Assembly: GCA_945865525.1 (NCBI GenBank)
Contig: CAMBDY010000013.1
Coordinates: 1-61,510, forward strand
DNA from: Nitrospira lenta
Lineage (GTDB): Bacteria > Nitrospirota > Nitrospiria > Nitrospirales > Nitrospiraceae
Direction: 5' to 3'
DNA: 61,510 bases
Shown piece after piece: positions 31,529 through 41,605 of this stretch (the first letter of the stretch is position 1; each line of letters starts with the position of its first letter). Below the pieces are notes generated by a model that saw nothing but the letters and a program-made list of their open reading frames with translations, had not been told where the DNA came from and did no database searches. The position numbers and the translations under genes are program-made.

Positions 31529-32857
31529 ATGATTGAGCGTTATGCCCGCCCCAAGATGCAGGCTATCTGGGATGCGAAGCGGAAATATGAGATCTGGCTC
31601 GAAGTCGAGTTGGCGTCCTGCGCGGCTTTCGAACGGGCAGGACAGGTGCCGCGTGGCACGGCGGCCCGCATCGGGAAGAAGGCCAAGATCGATGTGAAAC
31701 AGATTGACAAGATCGAGAAGGTGACGAAGCATGATGTGATTGCCTTCCTCGAATCGTTGGTAAAGTCGGTCGGGCCGGAGCACCGGTTTCTCCACATGGG
31801 GCTGACCTCGTCGGACATCGTGGACACCTCTTTGGCGGTGCAGATGACCGAGGCGCTGGATCTCATTATCGACGATCTTGATGGACTGATCGCTGTGCTA
31901 AAAAAACAGGCGCTCAAGTACAAAGAGACGGTGATGGTCGGCCGCTCGCACGGTATCCATGGCGAACCGATCTCGTTTGGCTTCAAGCTGGCCATTTGGT
32001 ACGCAGAAGCCTGTCGGCATCGGGAACGGCTGACGCATGTGAGGCAGGATATTGCCGTCGGCAAACTCTCGGGGGCGATGGGGACTTTTGCGCATCAAGG
32101 GCCTGAGGTAGAAGAGTATGTTTGCGCCAAGCTGGGACTTGTGCCGGATCCTGTCTCCAGTCAAATCGTGCAGCGCGATCGTCATGCAGCCTATGCGACG
32201 GCCTTGGCTCTGTTGGCCGCCAGCATCGAAAAGTTTGCGACGGAGATTCGCCATCTGCAACGGACTGAGGTGCTGGAAGCGGAAGAGTACTTCGCGGTGG
32301 GACAGAAAGGCTCTTCGGCGATGCCGCATAAGCGGAATCCTATTGCCTCAGAAAATCTCTGTGGCTTGGCGCGCGTCGTGCGGGGGAATAGTCTCGGGGC
32401 GATGGAGAACGTCGCCTTGTGGCATGAGCGCGATATTAGCCATTCGTCCGTTGAGCGCGTGATTATCCCGGACAGCACGATCCTGATCGACTATATGCTG
32501 GCGCGGTTTACCGACGTCATGAAGAATCTGGTGGTCTACCCCGACAAGATGAAGCGCAATTTGAATCTCACGGGTGGACTGGTCTATTCGCAACGGCTAC
32601 TGTTGCTGCTCATTGCCAAGGGAGCGCAGCGGAAGGAGTCATATGAAGTGGTCCAGCGCAATGCCATGGCTTCTTGGAAAGGGGCTGGAGGATTGCAAGA
32701 GTTAGCCAGCCGCGACCCCTTCATCGCGAAGCACCTCACGGCCAAAGAAATCAAATCGTGCTTCGATCCGAAGTATTATCTGCGCCATCTAGACCAGATC
32801 TTCCGGCGGGTGTTCGGGCCGAGTGCGCGGCAGCCCGCGAGGGGGAAGAAACAATGA
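31529..32857 (+). CDS. purB: Adenylosuccinate lyase
   Basis: A 442-residue enzyme acting twice in purine synthesis, on SAICAR and on adenylosuccinate. The fumarase/aspartase signature SSAMPHKRNPI is intact, with the catalytic loop just before it, and TSSDIVDTSLAVQ and GRSHGIHGEP carry the active-site His residues. It starts the pur block. Its stop codon overlaps the ATG of the chlorite dismutase gene (ATGA at 32854-32857), so the two are likely translationally coupled. Confidence 0.97.
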   Translation: MIERYARPKMQAIWDAKRKYEIWLEVELASCAAFERAGQVPRGTAARIGKKAKIDVKQIDKIEKVTKHDVIAFLESLVKSVGPEHRFLHMGLTSSDIVDTSLAVQMTEALDLIIDDLDGLIAVLKKQALKYKETVMVGRSHGIHGEPISFGFKLAIWYAEACRHRERLTHVRQDIAVGKLSGAMGTFAHQGPEVEEYVCAKLGLVPDPVSSQIVQRDRHAAYATALALLAASIEKFATEIRHLQRTEVLEAEEYFAVGQKGSSAMPHKRNPIASENLCGLARVVRGNSLGAMENVALWHERDISHSSVERVIIPDSTILIDYMLARFTDVMKNLVVYPDKMKRNLNLTGGLVYSQRLLLLLIAKGAQRKESYEVVQRNAMASWKGAGGLQELASRDPFIAKHLTAKEIKSCFDPKYYLRHLDQIFRRVFGPSARQPARGKKQ

Positions 32858-33651
32858 GATTCTGCATGCCGAGGCTCATGCCTTTTGTTTTGCTGCTGTT
32901 GGTCTGGCTGGGGCCGGTGTCAGCCTCTGAGGCTGTTGATCGTGGCAAGTTGTTGAGCGAGGCGGGCGTTTACGGTACCTTTGCGGCATTCACATTGGAT
33001 GCGGAATGGGCCAAAGAGGACCAAGCGACGCGGATCGCCTATCTCACGGTCTTGAGAGGGGTTGTGGAGCAGCATCGCGAAAAAATCGTGATCGACCTCT
33101 ATTTGATGCGCGGTTTGTCGGACTATGCGGATCTGATGTTTCGCGTGCATGCGGTTGAACTGCGCGAAGCGCAAAATTTTCTGCTTGATCTTCAGGGCAG
33201 TCTGTTCGGCCGGCATCTCAAGGCGGCCGGCATCATGCACGGATTGACTAAGAAAGCAAATTATGTGCCGGGGCTTCCGGACCAGATGAAGGCTGACCTC
33301 AAGACTGTCAGCGAGCCGGGGCCAAGACCGTATGCGATCGTGATTCCGATTAGCAAGAATACAGACTGGTGGGGGCTTGATCCGGACAAGCGGCTGGCGA
33401 TGATGAAAGAGCATACAGAGGCCGCATTGCCTTATCAGAAGACGGTAAAGCGCAAGCTGTATCACTCTACTGGACTCGGCGACATCGACTTCATCACGTA
33501 CTTTGAAACGTCCAAACTAGAGAATTTTCATAGTTTAATTCTCGCGCTGGAGAAGGTGAAAGAGTTTCAGTACGTGAGCCGATTGGGGCATCCGGTGTTG
33601 ATGGGAACGGCGATATCGTTGCCCGAGATTATGGAAATATTGGCGCAGTAG
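32854..33651 (+). CDS. cld: Chlorite dismutase, periplasmic
   Basis: A 265-residue heme enzyme that converts chlorite to chloride and O2. A signal peptide covers about residues 1-26 (FVLLLLVWLGPVSASEA). The mature part closely follows the N. defluvii enzyme as I recall it: GVYGTFAAF, RGLSDYADLMFRVHA, RPYAIVIPI and KTVKRKLYHSTGL. The proximal heme ligand His187 (KEHTEA) and distal Arg200 (VKRKL) correspond to His160 and Arg173 of that protein, so activity is expected. AGGGGGAAG precedes the ATG. The gene is wedged between purB and purC, with a 4-base overlap with purB. Confidence 0.93.
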   Translation: MRFCMPRLMPFVLLLLVWLGPVSASEAVDRGKLLSEAGVYGTFAAFTLDAEWAKEDQATRIAYLTVLRGVVEQHREKIVIDLYLMRGLSDYADLMFRVHAVELREAQNFLLDLQGSLFGRHLKAAGIMHGLTKKANYVPGLPDQMKADLKTVSEPGPRPYAIVIPISKNTDWWGLDPDKRLAMMKEHTEAALPYQKTVKRKLYHSTGLGDIDFITYFETSKLENFHSLILALEKVKEFQYVSRLGHPVLMGTAISLPEIMEILAQ

Positions 33652-33680
33652 TGCGCGTGACGTCGGAGATGAGGGGGCCC

Positions 33681-34385
33681 ATGACCATCGGTAGCATGCT
33701 TTACGAAGGCAAGGCGAAAAAAGTGTTCGCCACGGACAAGGCGGATGAGGTTGTCCAGTACTTTAAGGACGATGCAACGGCGTTTAATGCGCAGAAACGT
33801 GGGACCATCGCCGACAAAGGCGTTATCAATAACAAGATATCCGAGCGGCTCTTTTTATTGCTGGAGCAGGCCGGGGTGCCAACGCACTTTATTAAACGGC
33901 TAAGTGATCGGGAGCTGCTCAGCAAAAAAGTCTCGATCGTGCCGGTCGAAGTAGTGGTCCGTAACGTCGTCGCGGGTAGTTTGGCGAAGCGGCTGGGGTT
34001 GAAAGAAGGTGACCCAATCGAGCCGGCCATTGTGGAGTGGTATTACAAGAGCGACGCGCTGGGTGATCCACTCATCGCCGATGAACACATTCGATTGATG
34101 AAGCTGGCGACGCTCGAACAGATGACGGAGATTAAGCGGCTCGCGTTGAAGGCGAATAGCGTGCTGCAGCCATTTTTTTGCGAGCGACAGATGATCCTTG
34201 TCGATTTTAAATTGGAGTTCGGGCTATACGAGGGCCGGTTGATTCTAGCGGATGAGATTTCGCCGGATACGTGCCGCTTCTGGGACCAGACGACGAAGGA
34301 GTCGATGGATAAGGATCGGTTCCGGAAGGATTTAGGGAAGATCGAAGAGGCGTATCAGGACGTTCTGAAGAGGGTGTGTGGATGA
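33681..34385 (+). CDS. purC: SAICAR synthetase
   Basis: A 234-residue ATP-dependent enzyme joining aspartate to CAIR. MLYEGKAKKVFATD, EVVVRNVVAGSLAKR, LVDFKLEFG and ADEISPDTCRFWD are characteristic motifs carrying ATP and substrate contacts. ATG 33681 is chosen (GAGGGGG upstream); the frame opens at 33651 within the last codon of cld. It resumes the purine operon after the chlorite dismutase insertion. Confidence 0.97.
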   Translation: MTIGSMLYEGKAKKVFATDKADEVVQYFKDDATAFNAQKRGTIADKGVINNKISERLFLLLEQAGVPTHFIKRLSDRELLSKKVSIVPVEVVVRNVVAGSLAKRLGLKEGDPIEPAIVEWYYKSDALGDPLIADEHIRLMKLATLEQMTEIKRLALKANSVLQPFFCERQMILVDFKLEFGLYEGRLILADEISPDTCRFWDQTTKESMDKDRFRKDLGKIEEAYQDVLKRVCG

Positions 34386-34620
34386 AAAAAACAGAGAGGC
34401 TGATTTTTTGCAGAATGCGTAGGGGGAAGCCCTGCTGAGCTGATGCGCGTAGTTACGGTTCTCCCCACTATTTGAGAGGGGTTGGCGGGCAAGGCGGGAT
34501 GCAGGCGGTTTTTCGTGCAACGCGTGGCCTGAGTGGGCCACACTGGCTGGCTTGCTCGACGCATTCTCCCAGTGAATTTAGCATTTCCCTCTAATCGAAG
34601 AGGGGAAGAAAAGAGGGCAC

Positions 34621-34857
34621 GTGAAGAAGCTTCGGTGGCTATTCATGAATTACGGCCTGGTGGCGTCCATTGCGGTATGGGCAGCGGTGGTGGGCATGAT
34701 GGCCTATCGTCTGAACGAGTCGCCTTGGCGTTGGGCCTTTGTCGTGCTCATCTTCGCCGGGTGCGGGACGATCGCAGGAATTTTTTGGATCAGGAAATAC
34801 GTGGATAGGAAGACTAAAGAATCTGTGCAGGAGTGTGAAAGCGAACGTGCGACATGA
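34621..34857 (+). CDS. Small membrane protein between purC and purS
   Basis: A 78-residue protein with two predicted membrane helices (YGLVASIAVWAAVVGMMAY and WAFVVLIFAGCGTIAGIFWI) separated by a short charged loop, and a basic then acidic C-terminus. The GTG start has GAAAAGAGGG upstream. I do not recognise it. The coding look (Lys/Arg flanking the helices, positive-inside pattern) makes it more than chance. It may be a passenger in the purine operon. Confidence 0.55.
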   Translation: MKKLRWLFMNYGLVASIAVWAAVVGMMAYRLNESPWRWAFVVLIFAGCGTIAGIFWIRKYVDRKTKESVQECESERAT

Positions 34858-34942
34858 ATGCTCCCTCTGCGTGTGGACCGTGCACGATTAGAGTGTGCGC
34901 CTTTGATGCGTGCACGTGCGAGCATTCTGGTAAGGGGGGGCA

Positions 34943-35182
34943 GTGAAAGCGAAAATTTACGTGACGCTGAAGCAGGGCATTTTGGACCCGCAGGGGAAGG
35001 CGATTGAGCATGCGCTCGGTTCGCTGGGATTCAACAATGTCGGCCATGTGCGAGTCGGGAAATACATGGAAGTGGAAGTGAATGAAACGGATAAGACGAA
35101 AGCCGATGTGACAGTCAAAGCCATGTGCGAGAAGTTATTGGCGAATACGATTGTGGAAGAATACCGGTACGAGTTGCAGTGA
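34943..35182 (+). CDS. purS: FGAM synthase subunit PurS
   Basis: A 79-residue protein that bridges PurQ and PurL in the three-subunit FGAM synthase found outside Gammaproteobacteria. KAKIYVTLKQGILDPQGKAI and VRVGKYMEVEV are typical. GTG start preceded by AAGGGGGG. Its presence agrees with the separate purQ and short-form purL downstream. Confidence 0.95.
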   Translation: MKAKIYVTLKQGILDPQGKAIEHALGSLGFNNVGHVRVGKYMEVEVNETDKTKADVTVKAMCEKLLANTIVEEYRYELQ

Positions 35183-35298
35183 GACGGCAGGACGTGGTTT
35201 TGCTGCTCGCTGACCGCGCAGCTTTCGAGGCCCTCGGTGGAGGCGCGCAGTAAAATCAGGGCCTGCCATCTCCACGCAACGGAGTGAGAATTGGTGAA

Positions 35299-36021
35299 AT
35301 GAAAATTGGCGTGATAGTATTCCCCGGCAGTAATTGTGATGATGATTGCCGGCATATCTTTAAGGATGTGTTGGGCCAGTCGGTGGAGATGATTTGGCAC
35401 AAGGAGACCTCGTTGGCCGGGTTGGATGTGATCGTCCTGCCTGGTGGGTTTTCCTATGGTGACTATTTGCGGACCGGCGCGATTGCGAAGTTCTCGCCAG
35501 TAATGGGGCTGGTGAAGGAGTTCGCAAAGGTTGGCGGAATGGTGCTCGGCGTCTGCAATGGGTTTCAGATTCTGCTGGAAGCGGGAATGTTGCCAGGGGC
35601 TATGCTCCGGAACAAGTCGCTGCATTTCATCTGTAAGGATCTGCCTGTGAAGGTCGAAAATGCGGCAACGGCTTTCACCAGCGCCTGCCAGCCAGGCCAG
35701 GTGCTCACGCTTCCCATCGCCCATGCAGACGGAAACTACTATGCCGATCCGGTCACGCTGGCGGCGATGCAGGCGAATGCGCAGATTGTCCTCCGCTATT
35801 GCACGCCGGAGGGCAAAGTGATGCCGGAGGCGAATCCGAACGGTTCGCTGGGCAACATTGCCGGGATTATTAATGCTGCAGGCAATGTGTTGGGCATGAT
35901 GCCGCATCCCGAGCGTTGCGCGGAGACAGTTTTGGGCAATGACGACGGGAAACTGATTTTTCGCTCGATGCTGGAGTCGCTGAGGCAAAGTAAGAAGCCT
36001 TTGCAGATGGCGCCTGTCTAG
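35299..36021 (+). CDS. purQ: FGAM synthase glutaminase subunit PurQ
   Basis: A 240-residue class I glutaminase that supplies ammonia to PurL. The nucleophile lies in [10 protein letters not shown] and the His/Glu pair in [10 protein letters not shown]. The start [14 protein letters not shown] and [11 protein letters not shown] are hallmarks. ATG 35299 is chosen over the slightly longer frame at 35284. It follows purS after 116 bases with no terminator seen. Confidence 0.97.
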   Translation: MKIGVIVFPGSNCDDDCRHIFKDVLGQSVEMIWHKETSLAGLDVIVLPGGFSYGDYLRTGAIAKFSPVMGLVKEFAKVGGMVLGVCNGFQILLEAGMLPGAMLRNKSLHFICKDLPVKVENAATAFTSACQPGQVLTLPIAHADGNYYADPVTLAAMQANAQIVLRYCTPEGKVMPEANPNGSLGNIAGIINAAGNVLGMMPHPERCAETVLGNDDGKLIFRSMLESLRQSKKPLQMAPV

Positions 36022-36093
36022 TTTGGGTCGATCCACATAATGCACTGATTCGCATTCTGATCAAGAAACCATGCGAGCGTCCAATCAAAAATT

Positions 36094-38346
36094 ATGGGAC
36101 CTGTAAGCCAGTCAATGACCAAAGAACTGATCGCGCAACATAATCTAACGGACGACGAATATCAGAAGATTATCGGGATTTTAGGGCGGGAACCAAATAT
36201 CACTGAGTTGGGTATGTTCTCAGTGATGTGGTCCGAACATTGCTCCTATAAGAGTTCGCGTGTGCATTTACGGAAACTGCCGACCACGGGGCCGCGGGTG
36301 GTACAGGGACCTGGAGAAAATGCTGGCGTGGTGGATATCGGCGACGGGCTTTGTGCGGTGTTCAAGATGGAGTCGCATAACCATCCTTCGTTCATCGAGC
36401 CCTACCAGGGGGCGGCGACGGGAGTAGGGGGGATTCTACGAGACATCTTCACGATGGGCGCACGGCCGATTGCCTTGCTTGACGCCCTGAGGTTTGGGGG
36501 ATTGGACAACGCGAAGAATCGGCATCTGCTCGAAGGGGTCGTAGCCGGCATTGCCGGCTATGGCAACTGCATGGGAGTCCCGACGATCGGTGGCGAAATC
36601 GTGTTCAATGATATCTACTCAAAGAATCCGCTAGTGAACGTGTTTTGCCTCGGTATTGCGCATAAGGACAAGATTTTTTTGGGAACTGCAGCCGGTATCG
36701 ACAATCCTGTGATCTACTTTGGGTCTAAGACGGGTCGTGACGGGATTCACGGGGCCACAATGGCTTCCGATTCCTTCGATGACCAGTCAGAGCAGAAGCG
36801 GCCTACGGTGCAGGTGGGTGATCCCTTTACCGAGAAGCTCTTGCTGGAAGCCTGCCTTGAACTCATGGCGGGCGATCTATTGGTTGGGATTCAGGACATG
36901 GGAGCGGCTGGTTTGACCAGTTCCTCGTGTGAAATGGCGTCGCGCGCCGGTAATGGGATGGATCTGGATTTGACCGATGTGCCGCGGCGTGAGCCGGGCA
37001 TGACGCCCTATGAATTGATGTTGTCGGAATCCCAGGAGCGCATGTTGATGGTGGCGCAGGCTGGTAAAGAACAGGAATGTATCAGGATCTGCAAGAAGTG
37101 GGATCTCGATGTCGCAGTTGTGGGACGGGTTACAGGCGACGGCATCCTCCGTGTGCGGGACCAGGGCAAGGTGGTAGCGGAGATTCCCGCGAAGTCGCTG
37201 GCTGATGACGGGCCACGATACGAACGGCCCTATTCGCCTCCTGGGTACCAGGACATGCTGACGAACCTGAACTATGATGCGCTGCCGGATGTGAAGGATG
37301 CCAATGTGGCCTTGCTGTCATTGCTCGAGTCTCCGACGATTGCGAGCAAGCGCTGGGTCTATGAACAGTATGACCACATGGTGCGGACCAATACGATGGT
37401 TCGGCCCGGTTCCGATGCTGCGGTGGTTCGGATCAAAGGAACGAATAAAGCTCTCGCCATGACGGTGGACTGCAATAGCCGGTACTGCTTGCTGCATCCC
37501 TATGAAGGGGCGCGTATTGCTGTAGCTGAGGCGGCGAGGAATCTCGTCTGCTCAGGCGCAGAGCCGATCGGGTTGACGGATTGTTTGAACTTCGGGAATC
37601 CAGAGCGGCCTGAGATTATGTGGCAGTTCGTCCTAGCGATCGAAGGGTTGAGGGATGCCTGCGAGTATTTTAAAGTGCCCATCGTCAGTGGCAATGTAAG
37701 CTTCTACAACGAGACGAACGGTCTGTCGATCTATCCCACGCCGATGTTGGGCATGGTGGGTCTCATCGATTCAGTCGAGCAGACGATGACCCAGTGGTTC
37801 AAGCAGGACGGGGATGCGATTATCCTCCTGGGTAAGACGAAGGAAGATCTAGGTGGTACTGAATATCTAAAAGTGTTGCATCACCGGGAGCAGGGATCGC
37901 CGCCGCTCCTCAGTCTTGAAGAAGAGAAGTCGCTCCATGACTTCCTTCTGAAAGTAATCCGTGAGGGGCTGGTGCAATCAGCCCATGATTGTTCGGATGG
38001 CGGGCTGGCGGTCGCCTTAGTCGAATCCTGTATCTCGGGTCCAACCACCAGGCGAGGAGCTGTGGTAAGGTTGGGTCTCGATACGTTGCGGCGCGATGCT
38101 CTTTTATTCGGTGAGAGCCAATCGCGGGTTGTCCTGTCAGTAAAGCCTGAGTTGGTTGAACAGGTTCTGAAGCGCGCGGGCGATGCCGATGTTCCTGCGA
38201 TGACGATCGGGACGGTCGGAGGCGATCGTGTTGTCATCGATGTAGAGAAGGGGCAATGGAGCGAGGGGTGCCGCATTGATCTCTCCGTCGATCAACTTTT
38301 CGAGCAGTGGACTTTTTCAATCGAACGAACGCTGAGCCAGGCGTGA
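36094..38346 (+). CDS. purL: FGAM synthase subunit PurL (short form)
   Basis: A 750-residue ATP-dependent synthase converting FGAR to FGAM with ammonia from Pur[33 protein letters not shown] and [12 protein letters not shown] mark the first half, and [15 protein letters not shown] the second. Length matches the PurS-dependent form, about 550 residues shorter than the E. coli fusion. ATG 36115 (MTKELIA) is an alternative start. Confidence 0.97.
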   Translation: MGPVSQSMTKELIAQHNLTDDEYQKIIGILGREPNITELGMFSVMWSEHCSYKSSRVHLRKLPTTGPRVVQGPGENAGVVDIGDGLCAVFKMESHNHPSFIEPYQGAATGVGGILRDIFTMGARPIALLDALRFGGLDNAKNRHLLEGVVAGIAGYGNCMGVPTIGGEIVFNDIYSKNPLVNVFCLGIAHKDKIFLGTAAGIDNPVIYFGSKTGRDGIHGATMASDSFDDQSEQKRPTVQVGDPFTEKLLLEACLELMAGDLLVGIQDMGAAGLTSSSCEMASRAGNGMDLDLTDVPRREPGMTPYELMLSESQERMLMVAQAGKEQECIRICKKWDLDVAVVGRVTGDGILRVRDQGKVVAEIPAKSLADDGPRYERPYSPPGYQDMLTNLNYDALPDVKDANVALLSLLESPTIASKRWVYEQYDHMVRTNTMVRPGSDAAVVRIKGTNKALAMTVDCNSRYCLLHPYEGARIAVAEAARNLVCSGAEPIGLTDCLNFGNPERPEIMWQFVLAIEGLRDACEYFKVPIVSGNVSFYNETNGLSIYPTPMLGMVGLIDSVEQTMTQWFKQDGDAIILLGKTKEDLGGTEYLKVLHHREQGSPPLLSLEEEKSLHDFLLKVIREGLVQSAHDCSDGGLAVALVESCISGPTTRRGAVVRLGLDTLRRDALLFGESQSRVVLSVKPELVEQVLKRAGDADVPAMTIGTVGGDRVVIDVEKGQWSEGCRIDLSVDQLFEQWTFSIERTLSQA

Positions 38347-38357
38347 AACGTGAAGGC

Positions 38358-39839
38358 ATGAATAAGCGAACTACACGAGAGCTCCCCGTCATATCGCAGC
38401 CCATGGTAGATGACCTAGGCCGTAATGTGATTATTCCCGATAAGTTTCACGACGAATGCGCCGTCTTCGGCATTTATGGGCACAAGGAAGCGGCCAACCT
38501 GACCTATCTGGGCCTCTATGCCTTGCAGCACCGCGGGCAAGAAGCGTCCGGTATCGTCTCAGGCGATGGCGAGCAGGTTCATGTCCACAAGGGGAATGGG
38601 CTGGTTGCGGACATTTACAATCCCCACTCGCTTCAGCAATTAACCGGTTCGATGGCGATAGGTCACAATCGCTACTCCACGGCCGGGGGGAACGACCTGA
38701 GCAACATCCAGCCGTTCTCGGTCAACTTTGCCTTTGGGAATCTGGCGCTTGCCCATAACGGTAACCTGATCAATGCCCAAGTCTTGCGTCACGAGCTCGA
38801 AGCCTACGGTGCTATTTTTCAATCCACGTCGGACAGTGAAGTCATCATCCATTTGATCGCCCATTCGCGCGCCGATACGTTGCTGGCCCGCATCATTGAT
38901 GCCTTGAGCCAAGTGCGCGGGGCTTTTTCGGTTGTCCTGCAAACGGACGACGCCATCATCGCGGTTCGTGATCCCCATGGGTTCCGGCCTCTCTGTCTTG
39001 GTCGCATGGGCGATACCCACCTTGTGGCGTCGGAAAGCTGCGCGTTCGATCTGCTCGGCGCCAAAACCGTCCGCGAGATTGAGCCGGGCGAGCTGGTCGT
39101 ACTGAATGAAAAGGGTGTAACGAGTTACCATCCGTTTGCGCCGGTGAATCCGGCCATGTGCATTTTTGAATATGTGTACTTCTCTAGACCGGACAGTAAG
39201 ATCTTTGGTGCGAACGCGGTCTATGCTACGCGCAAGGCCTTGGGCCGGCAATTGGCGAAAGAATCGTTGGTCGAAGCGGATATCGTCGTGCCAGTTCCAG
39301 ACTCCGGAGTGCCTGCTGCGCTCGGCTATGCCGAAGGGGGGGGGATTCAGTTCGAGCTCGGGCTGATTAGGAATCACTACGTCGGCCGTACTTTCATCGA
39401 GCCGGAGCAGTCGATCCGGCATTTCGGCGTGAAGGTGAAGCTCAATGTTGTGCCGGAGGTCCTGGAGGGTAAACGAGTTGTCGTGGTCGACGATTCTCTG
39501 GTGCGGGGCACCACGAGCCGTAAAATCGTGAAAATGATTCGCGATGCTGGGGCTAAGGAAGTGCATATGCGCATCAGTTCGCCTCCAATTATCTCTCCCT
39601 GCTTCTATGGAATCGATACGCCCACTAAGAAAGAACTGATCGGTTCCAGTCACTCAGTGGAAGAGATCAGGAAGTACATCACGGCAGACAGTCTCGCCTA
39701 TTTGAGTCTTGGCGGCATGTTGAATGCCGCCCCCGGTACCCCGGAACAGTACTGCAACGCCTGCTTCACCGAAAAGTATCCCATCGCGCTAACCCGTGCG
39801 GAGGAGTGGCAGCTGGGCCTCTTCGACCCCTCCCTCTAA
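38358..39839 (+). CDS. purF: Amidophosphoribosyltransferase
   Basis: A protein of about 493 residues that makes phosphoribosylamine, the first committed purine step. The glutaminase domain begins after a short leader at Cys in [10 protein letters not shown]; such leaders are removed in Bacillus-type Pur[13 protein letters not shown], the PRPP site [13 protein letters not shown] and a [10 protein letters not shown] stretch follow. Cysteines near the C-terminus (YCNACF) fit the [4Fe-4S] type. The frame opens in purL at 38307; ATG 38358 or 38403 could be the start. It is the last purine gene here. Confidence 0.96.
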   Translation: MNKRTTRELPVISQPMVDDLGRNVIIPDKFHDECAVFGIYGHKEAANLTYLGLYALQHRGQEASGIVSGDGEQVHVHKGNGLVADIYNPHSLQQLTGSMAIGHNRYSTAGGNDLSNIQPFSVNFAFGNLALAHNGNLINAQVLRHELEAYGAIFQSTSDSEVIIHLIAHSRADTLLARIIDALSQVRGAFSVVLQTDDAIIAVRDPHGFRPLCLGRMGDTHLVASESCAFDLLGAKTVREIEPGELVVLNEKGVTSYHPFAPVNPAMCIFEYVYFSRPDSKIFGANAVYATRKALGRQLAKESLVEADIVVPVPDSGVPAALGYAEGGGIQFELGLIRNHYVGRTFIEPEQSIRHFGVKVKLNVVPEVLEGKRVVVVDDSLVRGTTSRKIVKMIRDAGAKEVHMRISSPPIISPCFYGIDTPTKKELIGSSHSVEEIRKYITADSLAYLSLGGMLNAAPGTPEQYCNACFTEKYPIALTRAEEWQLGLFDPSL

Positions 39840-39957
39840 CAGGACCCCGAACGACGCTGAACGCTGAAGAGACGCGCTCGCTTCTTCATCCCTCATCGAT
39901 GAGTGGTTCCCTCTTGCCATTGCCTCTGAAAAAATCTGCATGGTAGAATATCCAACG

Positions 39958-40030
39958 AAAGTGCTGAGTTGTGAGGGCTGAGACTGAATCGGTCGTTCGC
40001 CTACTCAGCATGTAGGAGTTAGCACTTTTT
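39958..40030 (+). promoter_or_regulatory. Two overlapping inverted repeats before the thioredoxin-like gene
   Basis: AAAGTGCT (39958-39965) can pair with AGCACTTT (40021-40028), which runs into TTTTT. Alternatively TGCTGAGT (39962-39969) can pair with ACTCAGCA (40003-40010). The two share TGCT and exclude each other. The first ends just before the AGGAGG of the next gene, so the choice might affect its expression. Confidence 0.35.
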
Positions 40031-40045
40031 CAGCAGGAGGCTCTT

Positions 40046-40579
40046 ATGAAACGAACGCTATGCATACTTGGCGTGCTGTTGGCTCCGGTTCTTGCGGCCC
40101 AGTTGGTTGTTGCAGCGGGATTTTTTAAAGTTGGGGAGAAGGCGCCTTCCTTTGCGTTGACAGCCATTACGGGCGAGGCGGTGGGGCTGGACAGCTATAA
40201 GGGGAAAATTGTGGTCCTCGGCCTGTTTCATATTTGTGATCCTTGCATGATACAGGGCTCGACGCTCCAGAAGGTATCCGAAATGACCAAGGGTAAACAG
40301 GTGGCGGTGCTCGGCATCAATTCGTCCGGCAACGGCAAGAAGGAAGTCGGCGAGTTCCTGGCCGCTTTTCCCGTGAAGGTCACCTACCCCTATCTGCTTG
40401 ATCCTGGCAAGGTCACGGACAAATTGTATGGCGGCGGGAAGTTTATTCCTAATGTGTATGTGATTGATCAGCAAGGTGTGATCCGGTGGCAGCGTGTCGG
40501 CAATATGGATTTGGCGGGTGCAGAGGTGATTGTGGCGGAAGTTGAAAAGCTATTGGCAAGAGCAAGTGGTTCGATGTAG
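40046..40579 (+). CDS. Secreted thioredoxin-fold (TlpA/peroxiredoxin-like) protein
   Basis: A 177-residue protein with a signal peptide (LGVLLAPVLAAQLVVAA) and a thioredoxin-fold domain opening KVGEKAPSFALTAITGE. The redox pair is Cys-Asp-Pro-Cys (HICDPCM), and the cis-proline region is FIPNVYVID. It probably acts as a periplasmic thiol-disulfide reductase or peroxidase; the partner is unknown. AGGAGG precedes the ATG. It follows purF after 206 bases and seems to be its own unit. Confidence 0.8.
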   Translation: MKRTLCILGVLLAPVLAAQLVVAAGFFKVGEKAPSFALTAITGEAVGLDSYKGKIVVLGLFHICDPCMIQGSTLQKVSEMTKGKQVAVLGINSSGNGKKEVGEFLAAFPVKVTYPYLLDPGKVTDKLYGGGKFIPNVYVIDQQGVIRWQRVGNMDLAGAEVIVAEVEKLLARASGSM

Positions 40580-40650
40580 CAGGTTCTGGCGACGACCAGC
40601 CCAGCCTCAGTGATTTGCTTCAATAGGTGAGCGTGAAAGGATGCAGATGA

Positions 40651-40890
40651 ATGGATGAGATGGAACAGGGAAAGCAGAAGTTTTTGGAGGTGGTCAAGGG
40701 AGTTGATGCATCCGTACAGGTAGTGATCCCTGTGACGCCTTCGAATAGTATGTTTCTGATTTCTCTGACGAAGGGGCCGAATCGCAAATTTATCACCATT
40801 TCGGAAGACGACATCATCGATTTACCCAATGAAGCGGGAATCCTAACCAAGGTGATGAAAGTGGTGAAGGATGCCGTCGCAGCATTATAA
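40651..40890 (+). CDS. Small protein of unknown function
   Basis: A 79-residue cytoplasmic protein I do not recognise. It has no signal or membrane segment; predicted beta strands (VQVVIPV, NSMFLISL, RKFITIS) are followed by an amphipathic C-terminal helix. AAAGGA lies about 14 bases upstream, with another ATG between. It lies between the thioredoxin-like gene and the MBL-like gene. Confidence 0.55.
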   Translation: MDEMEQGKQKFLEVVKGVDASVQVVIPVTPSNSMFLISLTKGPNRKFITISEDDIIDLPNEAGILTKVMKVVKDAVAAL

Positions 40891-41002
40891 GACGGCGTGA
40901 TAAGCGCGAAGGGGTGCGGAAGGCACATCTGTACAGCATGACGAAGATTGTTCCGGCATGTCTTGTGTGTCTCGCGATGCTCGCGCATCGCGCAGGTATA
41001 TT

Positions 41003-41605
41003 ATGAAAAACATTCTTCCTGGCATCTGGCAATGGTCCTGGTTTTCTGAGGAGAAGCAACTCAATTTCAACGGACTCTTTCTGACGGTCGGGGAGCATAA
41101 GATCCTCGTCGATCCTCCGTCGATGACGGGCGATGCGAGTGCGGTGGTCCTCCGCAACGGTCCCGTCGATTACATCATCGTGACAAATCGAGACCATGTC
41201 CGCGAAGCGCTGAAGTATCAAGATGAGTTTCGCTGTCAGTTGTATGTGCCGGAGGCCGATGCGCCGCTCATGGATCTCAAGCCGACCAAAACGTTTAAGG
41301 ATGGAGAATTGCTTACGGGCGGGATGTGGGTGATTCAGCTGAAAGATCAGAAGTCGCCTGGCGAGTCGGCTCTGTTCATTCCACAGCAGCAGGGCGTGCT
41401 GATTGTTGGCGATGCCTTGATTGGCAAGCCTGCTGGTGCCGTCAGTCTCCTACCCGCCGACAAATATGCCAATGTAGCGAAGGCCCAAGAAGGGCTGCGC
41501 CGGCTCCTCAAGTACAATTTTGACAGTCTGCTGCTCGGCGACGGGACCTCGATTCTCACCGGTGCCAAGCAGGTGGTTGACCAGTTGCTCCAGCCTACAC
41601 CATGA
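41003..41605 (+). CDS. Metallo-beta-lactamase-fold-like protein, degenerate metal site
   Basis: A 200-residue protein whose pattern (GLFLTVGEHKILVDPPS, then DYIIVTNRDHVREAL, then GVLIVGDALIG) follows the MBL fold. The usual HxHxDH motif is replaced by TNRDHVRE, keeping only Asp-His, so metal-dependent hydrolysis is doubtful. ATG 41003 is preferred; the longer frame from 40958 adds nothing recognisable. Its stop overlaps the start of the TPR gene by four bases, so the two are likely coupled. Confidence 0.65.
   Translation: MKNILPGIWQWSWFSEEKQLNFNGLFLTVGEHKILVDPPSMTGDASAVVLRNGPVDYIIVTNRDHVREALKYQDEFRCQLYVPEADAPLMDLKPTKTFKDGELLTGGMWVIQLKDQKSPGESALFIPQQQGVLIVGDALIGKPAGAVSLLPADKYANVAKAQEGLRRLLKYNFDSLLLGDGTSILTGAKQVVDQLLQPTP

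Noticed and set aside
34957..36045. Leftward frame of 362 codons opposite purS and purQ
   Set aside because: Shadow of two well-supported purine genes; no start signal or recognisable domain.
38640..39653. Leftward frame of 337 codons opposite purF
   Set aside because: Shadow of purF, whose motifs are all intact in the rightward frame.
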